Positions 27,328 through 33,955 of a stretch of DNA of 64,000 bases are shown here, one piece after another. The notes under the pieces were generated by a model. It was given only the letters and a program-made list of their open reading frames with translations. It did not search any database and was not told where the DNA came from. Each line of letters begins with the position of its first letter. Position 1 is the first letter of the stretch. The position numbers and the translations under genes were made by a program. The stretch comes from CAYXTW01 sp964452645 (lineage in GTDB: Bacteria; Zixibacteria; MSB-5A5; GN15; PGXB01), in contig CAYVMO010000010.1 of NCBI GenBank assembly GCA_964452645.1, positions 39,429 to 103,428 of the forward strand, read 5' to 3'.

Positions 27328-28041
27328 TTACGCCGCCTCGCTTGACGAATCGATCTGCTCTATTGCCTTTCGGGCAATATCGGAAACAGTGGTTTCCCAG
27401 AGATTTCCGCCGTCGAAATCGTAAAGAATAACTTTCGTCCGGTCATCAAGCAGCTTTTTCATTGACTCGCGGTACTGTTTAGCGCCGATAGCCGCCAAAA
27501 TCAAGGCCGCATAGCAGCGAATCGTCGGATCGGAATTGAACAGGGATTCGCTGATTTCCGGGGCGGATTTCAAAAAAGGACGGGCATCAACCGAAGCGAT
27601 CCGATAAATCGCCAGGTGCGTTCCCCGTTCGAATGGTTCTTCTTTTATAAAAGACGGCAATATATCGGCTGTACTTTCGATAAGAACGGGAACATTGACA
27701 AGAATCTCGCCAATCATTTCCGGAGCAAACCATGCCAGCCCGCCCGATTCATCATTCATAAGCCACAAAAGCCGTCGCACGAAGTCGCGGACCTTCTCAA
27801 TATTAATCGCGGCGCGAGCTTTGGCGACTTTCCCGGTCGCCTCGATTGTCCGCCATCGAAGAAGCCCCTCAACCTCATATGTGAGAGAAAGCAAAATCCT
27901 GAAGGGATTTCGAACCTCGCCGGCCCATTTTTCCACCGCGTCGAAATCGCGACGTTCCAATAACTTTTTCACCTCGGCTTTGCGGCTCTGGCTGCTCATC
28001 GAACTGATTTTTATCTCCGAACAATCCCGGTCAGGTTTCAT
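27328..28041 (-). CDS. HEAT-repeat protein
   Basis: The 237-residue all-helical protein reads 'AEVKKLLERRDFDAVEKWAG' and 'LFNSDPTIRCYAALILAAIG', typical HEAT/PBS-lyase-type units. It lacks signal peptide and membrane segments and presumably binds a protein partner. Its start overlaps the ferritin stop by 4 bases (ATGA), so it is translated with ferritin. The pairing suggests a role linked to iron or peroxide handling, but no biochemical function can be assigned. Confidence 0.7.
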   Translation of the reverse strand: MKPDRDCSEIKISSMSSQSRKAEVKKLLERRDFDAVEKWAGEVRNPFRILLSLTYEVEGLLRWRTIEATGKVAKARAAINIEKVRDFVRRLLWLMNDESGGLAWFAPEMIGEILVNVPVLIESTADILPSFIKEEPFERGTHLAIYRIASVDARPFLKSAPEISESLFNSDPTIRCYAALILAAIGAKQYRESMKKLLDDRTKVILYDFDGGNLWETTVSDIARKAIEQIDSSSEAA

Positions 28042-28553
28042 TCGGCTGTGGTCGTTGGGGGAGTAAAAACCCGCTGGCCAAGCTCACGATCAATCTGGAA
28101 CAATCCCGCTTTGGAATCTCCTAACAATTTTAGCTGCTGGATAATCGTTTTCGCTGAGGCTTCTTCCTCTACCTGTTCATTGACAAACCATTGTAAAAAT
28201 ATCTGCGCGGCATGATCTTTTTCAGACTGCGCGATCTCCATCAGATTATTAATCAGACCGGTTACTTTTTGCTCATGCTTGTAAGACGATTCGAATACAT
28301 CCAAAGGCGACTTCCATTCGGAGGGTGGCCCGTCAAACGGTTTAACCAACGCCCGGCCATCACGCTCGATAATATATTCGAATAATTTCATACCATGGGT
28401 AACTTCTTCCTGATATTGAACCCGCATCCAGTTGGCAAAACCGGGTAAATCGATTGATTCCAGATATGATGCCATTGACAAATACAAATGCGCCGAATAA
28501 AACTCCGCCGCGATCTGATCGTTGAAAGCATTTTGCATTTTTGAGTTAATCAT
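28038..28553 (-). CDS. Ferritin (FtnA type)
   Basis: The 171-residue length and sequence match prokaryotic non-heme ferritins: 'FNDQIAAEFYSAHLYLSMAS' and 'YQEEVTHGMKLFEYI' with ferroxidase Glu/His ligands, then 'WFVNEQVEEEASAKTII' with the helix-D Glu residues. It oxidises Fe(II) and stores it in a 24-subunit shell in the cytoplasm, limiting Fenton chemistry. AAAGGATG precedes the ATG. Confidence 0.95.
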   Translation of the reverse strand: MINSKMQNAFNDQIAAEFYSAHLYLSMASYLESIDLPGFANWMRVQYQEEVTHGMKLFEYIIERDGRALVKPFDGPPSEWKSPLDVFESSYKHEQKVTGLINNLMEIAQSEKDHAAQIFLQWFVNEQVEEEASAKTIIQQLKLLGDSKAGLFQIDRELGQRVFTPPTTTAE

Positions 28554-28584
28554 CTATTTCATCCTTTCTGCAAATAATCCTGGA

Positions 28585-29097
28585 TTAAAATGGAGCGAAA
28601 CCACCGGAAGACCAGAAGTCTTCCTTCAATTCCTCCTGTTGTTTTAACAATGCATGATAATGCCCCGACTCCCATTCGGCCAGTCGGGCATAAAATTCTT
28701 TGATTACCGGATCACCGGCCGCTTCGGACTGCGAATGGTAAAAGTCCATCGAATCCTGTTCAAGTTGAAGACCGATCGCAAGCGAAGTCATTTCAAAGTT
28801 GGCATCCTTAATCCGTGATTTTAATCTGTCGGAAAATATCGGTGACATACCGGACAGGTCGGCCTGAGGGCCAATTTCTATCGATTCATCCGGTTTGCCG
28901 GTTTCCATAATCGCGTAGTACTGCTTCCGCAAAAACTGCATGTGATTGAGTTCCTCGTGCGCTAGCGTCTGGAATACTTCTTTTCCCTTGGTATCCTCAG
29001 TACTGTTGGCGGCCATGAGATAAAAACTGTGACCGTACCTTTCCGCCTTGATCGCTTTCATCAAACCATCGGTGATAGCCTTTTGATTTTTATCCAT
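28585..29097 (-). CDS. Ferritin-like/rubrerythrin-family protein
   Basis: The 170-residue helical protein has diiron-type motifs 'AIKAERYGHSFYLMAANS', 'LAHEELNHMQFL', 'GLQLEQDSMDFYHSQSE' and 'LAEWESGHYHALLK'. It lacks a rubredoxin domain. It sits between ferritin and a further paralogue in the same direction with short gaps, consistent with an operon. Function in peroxide or iron metabolism is inferred from the family. Confidence 0.87.
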   Translation of the reverse strand: MDKNQKAITDGLMKAIKAERYGHSFYLMAANSTEDTKGKEVFQTLAHEELNHMQFLRKQYYAIMETGKPDESIEIGPQADLSGMSPIFSDRLKSRIKDANFEMTSLAIGLQLEQDSMDFYHSQSEAAGDPVIKEFYARLAEWESGHYHALLKQQEELKEDFWSSGGFAPF

Positions 29098-29125
29098 TCA
29101 TGCATCTCCGGATATTATTGTGCCT

Positions 29126-29581
29126 TTAATTCTCGGCGTAGATTTTCTCGTCGTATTCGATTTCAAACATCAGTTTGTGCTTGGCCTCCTCCTGCGCCAG
29201 CGCCTGAAAAGTTTCTTTCAGCTCCGGCTTATCGGTCGCTTTAGCCAGATCGGTATACAGCTTAAAAGATGCTTTCTCGGCGTTCATCGCCGCCAGAAGA
29301 GCGCTCTGGAAGTCGAACTCACCCTCTTCAAAACGCGTATCGTCAAGAAATTCAACGACTTTCAAGTCCATTACCTTCTGTTTGGCCGACAACAACAGCT
29401 TGCCTTCTTTGACCTTCTGCAATTTTGCTTTATGACTTTTTTCCTCGAGCGCAAACTGCTCGAATAAGTCTTTCATGTGAGCCTGTTTCATCTTTCCGGC
29501 CAGGTCGGTATAGAATTGAGCCGCATCTTCCTCTTTGGTAATCGCAAAATCCAGAATCGCGTCGACTGAGTCGAATTTCAT
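29126..29581 (-). CDS. Ferritin-like/rubrerythrin-family protein
   Basis: The 151-residue protein contains 'AITKEEDAAQFYTDLAGKM', 'FALEEKSHKAKLQKVKEG', 'AMNAEKASFKLYTDLA' and 'LAQEEAKHKLMFEIEYDEKI', the E...ExxH pattern of the erythrin fold. It has the symmetric two-helix-pair layout of rubrerythrin cores and no rubredoxin tail. It lies 25 bases downstream of desulfoferrodoxin in the same transcript direction. Confidence 0.88.
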   Translation of the reverse strand: MKFDSVDAILDFAITKEEDAAQFYTDLAGKMKQAHMKDLFEQFALEEKSHKAKLQKVKEGKLLLSAKQKVMDLKVVEFLDDTRFEEGEFDFQSALLAAMNAEKASFKLYTDLAKATDKPELKETFQALAQEEAKHKLMFEIEYDEKIYAEN

Positions 29582-29606
29582 TTTTGTCTCCTATCTTGAC
29601 TGAGCT

Positions 29607-29984
29607 TTATTTTGTTTTCCACAAACCATGTACATTGCAATACTCGCGCGCAGTAAACTGACTGCCGTCGACGGTGAAAAACGCTTCCGGCTTTTCGCCC
29701 GGATTGAGAAATTGCCGATAAGCCTTGCCGTCAGCAATCACTTCAATCCATTCGATAAAATGCTCATCCTGCATCGGATGCGCCACCGAACCGACTGTGA
29801 CCTTTATTCCGCCGTCGGCTTTTTCGATTACCGGGACATGCTTTTCGGTCGCGGCATCGGTTTCACCCTCTTTCTGAAGCCTCATGTTCTGGCCGCAGCA
29901 AACCAGCGTCCCGACGCCGGCGTGGATCATTTCCACGATATTGCCGCAGACCTCGCACTTATAGACTTGAAGCCTTTCCGTCAT
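29607..29984 (-). CDS. dfx: Desulfoferrodoxin (two-iron superoxide reductase)
   Basis: ATG 29984 is preferred to 29990 since AGGAGG is 8 bases upstream. The N-terminal desulforedoxin domain has 'YKCEVCGN' and 'LVCCGQNM' (four Cys for center I). The neelaredoxin domain has 'TEKHVPVIE' and 'SVAHPMQDEHFIEWIEV', with the equatorial His residues, and 'REYCNVHGLW', with the axial Cys and His of center II. It reduces superoxide to peroxide without making O2, a hallmark of anaerobes. Confidence 0.97.
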   Translation of the reverse strand: MTERLQVYKCEVCGNIVEMIHAGVGTLVCCGQNMRLQKEGETDAATEKHVPVIEKADGGIKVTVGSVAHPMQDEHFIEWIEVIADGKAYRQFLNPGEKPEAFFTVDGSQFTAREYCNVHGLWKTK

Positions 29985-30031
29985 TACCATATCCTCCTGG
30001 AAATTGATACAATTCTTTCCAAAAACTGTTC

Positions 30032-31444
30032 TTACCCTTCTTTGTTATCCATTGGATTTTTTATCATCTTTCCAATTTCCAAAATTTCCCGGAGTTTGTC
30101 AATATCCATAATCTTTTTAGATATGGCCATTTCTTTGACTGAGATGTTCTTTGCGAGTGCTTCTTTAGCCAACTCCGCTGCTTTTTCGTACCCGATATAC
30201 GGGCTCAGAGCGGTGGCCAGAGCGGGACTTCTTTCGGCATAAAATCGGCACTTTTCTTCATCGGCGATAAGATCGACGACACATTTTTCGGTAAAACTAT
30301 TAATTCCGCCAGTCAATATTTCTATTTCGTGCAGCAGGTTGTAGGCCACAATCGGCATCATCACATTCAGCTCCAGTTGACCTGCCTGAGCGGCACGGGT
30401 AATCGTCAAATCACAGCCCAGAGCGTGAAAACAAACCATATTAAGCATTTCCGCCAGTACCGGATTTACTTTTCCGGGCATAATCGATGAGCCGGGCTGC
30501 ACCGCCGGAAGCTTAATCTCTCCCAGGCCGGTTTGCGGACCGGAACTGAGCAGCCGGAAATCATCGGCGATTTTTATCAGGCTGGTAATTAAAACTCGCA
30601 AGGCGCCCGCTATTTCAACGATAGCATCGAGGTTTTGCATCGCCTCGAACATATTGGAAGCGGTTCGGAATTTATAGCCGGTAAGTTTATTGATTTCTGC
30701 GATGGTATTCTTAATATATTTCGGGTCGGTGTTCATACCGGTGCCGACCGCCGTACCTCCGATACATATTTCCAGAAGAGCGTCAGCCGCCGTTTCAATC
30801 CGCCGCCGACCGCTTCTCATCATCGCGGCATAAGCGCCGAATTCCTGTCCCAGGCTGATCGGGACCGCATCCTGAAGATGTGTCCGACCCGATTTAAATA
30901 TTTTTTCAAACTCTTCGGCCTTTTTATTTAATTGCCTTTCGAGTTCCTCAACAACAGGCAGTAATCTTTCCTTTGTTTCCGTATATGAAGAAATATGTAT
31001 GGCAACGTGAATCGTATCGTTCGTCGACTGGCTCATGTTGGCATGATCGTTGGGATGGACCTTTTTATAGTCGCCCTTTTGCCCACCCAATATCTCGATG
31101 GCGCGATTGGCCAGGACTTCGTTGACATTCATATTTTGCGAAGTTCCGGCCCCGGCCTGGAATGCATCGACCACGAATTGATCGGCGAATTTCCCACTAA
31201 TAATTTCATCGGCCGCCGTTATCAGCGCCTGACCGATAGTTTTATCCAGCCTTCCGGAGGCCATATTGGCCACTGCCGCCGCTCGTTTGATTATGGCCTG
31301 AGCGCGTACGAATGACGGCTGCAGCTTCAGTGTACTAACCTTAAAGTTCTCCACCGCGCGTTGTGTCTGGGCTCCATAGTAAGCCTCCTGCGGGACCTGT
31401 ACCTCGCCCAGTGTATCTTTTTCAGTTCGGTACTTCATCGTCAT
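30032..31444 (-). CDS. fumC: Class II fumarate hydratase (aspartase superfamily)
   Basis: The 470-residue enzyme has the superfamily signature 'GSSIMPGKVNP' at about 325. FumC-like segments include 'YYGAQTQRAVENFKVS', 'GTAVGTGMNTDP' and 'IGYEKAAELAKEAL'. One stretch ('AGQLELNVMMPIV') is closer to aspartase than to fumarase ('GNFELNV'), so aspartate ammonia-lyase remains possible. Class II fumarase has no oxygen-labile Fe-S cluster, fitting this stress block. ATG 31438 is an alternative start. Confidence 0.85.
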   Translation of the reverse strand: MTMKYRTEKDTLGEVQVPQEAYYGAQTQRAVENFKVSTLKLQPSFVRAQAIIKRAAAVANMASGRLDKTIGQALITAADEIISGKFADQFVVDAFQAGAGTSQNMNVNEVLANRAIEILGGQKGDYKKVHPNDHANMSQSTNDTIHVAIHISSYTETKERLLPVVEELERQLNKKAEEFEKIFKSGRTHLQDAVPISLGQEFGAYAAMMRSGRRRIETAADALLEICIGGTAVGTGMNTDPKYIKNTIAEINKLTGYKFRTASNMFEAMQNLDAIVEIAGALRVLITSLIKIADDFRLLSSGPQTGLGEIKLPAVQPGSSIMPGKVNPVLAEMLNMVCFHALGCDLTITRAAQAGQLELNVMMPIVAYNLLHEIEILTGGINSFTEKCVVDLIADEEKCRFYAERSPALATALSPYIGYEKAAELAKEALAKNISVKEMAISKKIMDIDKLREILEIGKMIKNPMDNKEG

Positions 31445-31456
31445 TCGTACCGGCCA

Positions 31457-31975
31457 TTAGCCGATAACTTCCCTGAGTGCTTTCAGGACATCATCGTAAT
31501 TCGGTTCCTTGGAATTCTCCTCGGCATACTGAATATATTTGACCGTTCCGTCCTTGCCGACTATGAACACGACACGTGCCAGAAGCCGCAGTTCCTTTAT
31601 TAACACCCCGTAAGCATTGCCGAATGATGCGTCGCGATAGTCGGAATATACTTTGACATTCTCAACACCGGCCGCACCACACCATCTCCCCTGAGCAAAC
31701 GGCAAATCCATACTGATTGTGAGTATGACAACATCATCACCCAGATTAGCCGCTTCTTTATTAAAACGCTTCGTTTCCAGATCACAAGTCGATGTATCAA
31801 GCGACGTAACCGACGCAATTACGATCGTTTTACCTTTAAAGTCCGTTAGCTTTACCGGTTTTAACTCACCATTCAGCACCGTAAAATCGGGAGCCTTATC
31901 TCCAATTTTGACCTCATTGCCTATTAAAGTCAAAGGATTCCCCTGTGCTTTGACAATATTATTTCTTTCAACCAT
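31457..31975 (-). CDS. tpx: Thiol peroxidase (Tpx, atypical 2-Cys peroxiredoxin)
   Basis: ATG 31975 is chosen because GGAAGGAG lies about 8 bases upstream and it gives the normal 172 residues; the frame is open for 15 further codons upstream. Peroxidatic Cys64 lies in 'SLDTSTCDLETKRFN' and resolving Cys99 in 'GRWCGAAGVENV'. It reduces lipid and hydrogen peroxides with thioredoxin. It lies 57 bases after the peroxiredoxin gene in the same direction. Confidence 0.95.
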   Translation of the reverse strand: MVERNNIVKAQGNPLTLIGNEVKIGDKAPDFTVLNGELKPVKLTDFKGKTIVIASVTSLDTSTCDLETKRFNKEAANLGDDVVILTISMDLPFAQGRWCGAAGVENVKVYSDYRDASFGNAYGVLIKELRLLARVVFIVGKDGTVKYIQYAEENSKEPNYDDVLKALREVIG

Positions 31976-32032
31976 TTTTCTATCTCCTTCCAAAGTACTG
32001 ACGCGCTCTTTTTGCGTCACCGATATAATTAA

Positions 32033-32620
32033 TTACACATGTTTCGCCAAGTACCTGGCCACGCTGTCCGGCGTCTCTTCCATACCGTCCTCGCCCTCGT
32101 GCCAGTCTGCCGGGCAAACCACTCCATTTTCCTCAGTGAATCGCAGTGCATCAAGCATCCGCAGAGCTTCGCTAACGCTTCGCCCCAAAGGTTCATCGTT
32201 TACAACAGCATGACGAATAATACCCGATCTGTCAATCAAAAAGAGCCCTCGCAGGGCCTTCGAATCATTAAATAAAACGCCATACTTGCGCGAAATTTCC
32301 TTGTTCAAATCTGCCACCAGCGGGTAATTTATAGCCCCGATACCCCCATCTTTGGGAGCGGTTTTTTTCCACGCCAGATGGGTATATTTGGAATCGACCG
32401 AAACCCCGATAATCTCGGTATTTTTGGCCTTGAATTTATCCAGCGCCTTATTAAAAGCGATGATTTCCGACGGACAAACAAACGTAAAATCCAAGGGGTA
32501 GAAAAACAGAATTACGTATTTACCCCGATACGATGACAGTCTTAGATCGTCGAATGAATTATCCGGCATCACCGCCTCGGCAGTGAAATCGGGAGCCTCC
32601 TTGGTGACCAAAAATGACAT
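32033..32620 (-). CDS. ahpC: 2-Cys peroxiredoxin (AhpC/Prx1 type)
   Basis: The 195-residue protein has peroxidatic Cys49 in 'FYPLDFTFVCPSEI' and resolving Cys169 in 'GVVCPADWHEG'. 'AVVNDEPLGRSVSEALRML' is the usual dimer-interface segment. It detoxifies H2O2 and organic peroxides. No AhpF reductase is present; thioredoxin or the neighbouring NADPH reductase could serve. SD AGGAGG precedes the ATG. Confidence 0.95.
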   Translation of the reverse strand: MSFLVTKEAPDFTAEAVMPDNSFDDLRLSSYRGKYVILFFYPLDFTFVCPSEIIAFNKALDKFKAKNTEIIGVSVDSKYTHLAWKKTAPKDGGIGAINYPLVADLNKEISRKYGVLFNDSKALRGLFLIDRSGIIRHAVVNDEPLGRSVSEALRMLDALRFTEENGVVCPADWHEGEDGMEETPDSVARYLAKHV

Positions 32621-32685
32621 TTTTACTCCTCCTATTTTATTATTATACTATTTAATCCTATATAGTTTTGTGAATTTTTCTTTAA

Positions 32686-33123
32686 TTACCCGTAGGGATA
32701 CATTCCTTTCTGAATTGTCCCCAGAGTTTCCAGAATTTTATTATGCTTGTTTTCGTCGAGCAACAGATAGTTAAGCAGATATTCCTGGACCACCATTTTT
32801 CTGCCTTTCAGCGACTCAATAGCTTCATTGGCCAGTTCGACCGACTTTTCCTCGAGCTTTATGTGCTTTTCAATCAAATCCCAAACATCAGCCAATTCAT
32901 CGGGAGTGAGTGCAATTGTATCCGACTCCAGGCTTCTGGCAATGATATCCTGAACGCGATGATGCATCTGTGAATCCCGCTGGATAACTTCCATGATCAG
33001 CCTGACAATAGGATTGTTCGTTTTTTCAATTACATTTCCGGTTGACGCCACCCCGGCATCCTCGATTTTCTGCCAGCGTCGCATGTTGTCAATAATCTTT
33101 TCCTGAATCTTTTTTGTAGTCAT
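32686..33123 (-). CDS. Helical protein, probably ferritin-like fold
   Basis: The 145-residue all-helical protein carries His/Glu-rich segments 'QRDSQMHHRVQDIIARSL', 'IEKHIKLEEKSVELANEA' and 'LLDENKHNKILETL', compatible with a diiron or hemerythrin-like four-helix bundle, but no signature is complete. It lies 5 bases downstream of perR, so it is likely co-transcribed and self-regulated by PerR. Function unknown. Confidence 0.6.
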   Translation of the reverse strand: MTTKKIQEKIIDNMRRWQKIEDAGVASTGNVIEKTNNPIVRLIMEVIQRDSQMHHRVQDIIARSLESDTIALTPDELADVWDLIEKHIKLEEKSVELANEAIESLKGRKMVVQEYLLNYLLLDENKHNKILETLGTIQKGMYPYG

Positions 33124-33128
33124 TCGCC

Positions 33129-33566
33129 TTACCTCCGGTTTTTGTACTTTGTTGTTTTAATATTACTTCGTTTATTTTTTTGACAATCGGGACATATTCC
33201 GACGAATTCGAAATGATGCCCTAAAACCAGATAACCGTTAAGTTTTTCCGGTTTTTTATTCATTCTATTGAGTGAAAAATCATATAGATCATCGATTTTT
33301 CCGCATTGATTACATCGAATATGATAATGCCTATCGATATCACCGTCGAAGCGAGCCTCGGAACCGCCGGGCCCCAGTTTATTTATAACTCTTTCTCTTG
33401 AAAGAACCTCCAGATTCCTGTATATGGTCCCCAGGCTGATTCTCGGCAACCGCTTGCGGACTATTCTATAAAGCGAGGTCGCAGTCGGATGCGATTTATG
33501 CTTCCGCAGCTCTTCCAAAATTACCTGTCGCTGGCGTGAATTTCTTCTTGTTTTCGTTATTTCCAT
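33129..33566 (-). CDS. perR: Peroxide-responsive Fur-family repressor (PerR-like)
   Basis: The 145-residue regulator has a winged helix at about 10-80 ('HKSHPTATSLYRIVRKRLP', 'LGTIYRNLEVLSRE'). The regulatory metal ligands include His26, 'ARFDGD' (Asp as in PerR) and 'HYHIRC'. Two structural Cys pairs, 'CNQCGK' and 'CPDCQK', bind zinc. Asp in 'RFD' favours PerR over Fur. It begins the minus-strand defence block, and a palindromic box lies 15 bases upstream of its start, so autoregulation and control of the block are likely. Confidence 0.88.
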   Translation of the reverse strand: MEITKTRRNSRQRQVILEELRKHKSHPTATSLYRIVRKRLPRISLGTIYRNLEVLSRERVINKLGPGGSEARFDGDIDRHYHIRCNQCGKIDDLYDFSLNRMNKKPEKLNGYLVLGHHFEFVGICPDCQKNKRSNIKTTKYKNRR

Positions 33567-33580
33567 AATATTATCAAATC

Positions 33581-33596
33581 AATAATAATTATTATT
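33581..33596. promoter_or_regulatory. Palindromic Fur/PerR-like box
   Basis: AATAATAATTATTATT is a perfect 16-bp palindrome immediately upstream of perR. It resembles the AT-rich Per/Fur boxes (consensus TTATAATnATTATAA), although it is not an exact match. Confidence 0.55.
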
Positions 33597-33884
33597 ACTG
33601 ATAACATTTAATAATCCCGGCGGTTCCCCAAATATACAAAATTACTAAATAAATTTCCGATTCGATCGATTTGTAGATTCTTTTAAACCGGATGCGGTCT
33701 GATTTTATACTTCTGCTCGAAAGTACTGACGTTTATTTTCTATGATGGTAATGTCGCTCTAATGTGCTCGGCGGATTCATAAACCCGCCGCGGTTGGCTG
33801 AAGAACCACCGGTCGCGACTTGGATTCACCAACTTTTTGCGACAAAATTTCCGAGAATTGCAATAAACAAAGTAGATAATCGAA
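33597..33884. other. Intergenic stretch between perR and the M14 gene
   Basis: No gene seen. GGCGG (33769-33773) can pair with CCGCC around 33785 to form a small hairpin, near 'GGTTGGCTGAAGAACCACCGG', a second imperfect inverted repeat. These may be part of a dispersed intergenic element. Confidence 0.4.
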
Positions 33885-33920
33885 ACAAAAAAACGGGTCG
33901 GCCAGTTTGACCGACCCGTT
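33885..33920 (-). terminator. Intrinsic terminator of the M14 carboxypeptidase gene
   Basis: AACGGGTCGG (33892-33901) pairs perfectly with CCGACCCGTT (33911-33920). On the minus strand it is followed by a run of T residues. Confidence 0.88.
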
Positions 33921-33955
33921 AAGGAGCTAAAAATACAACAAGGGTAATCTAAATA

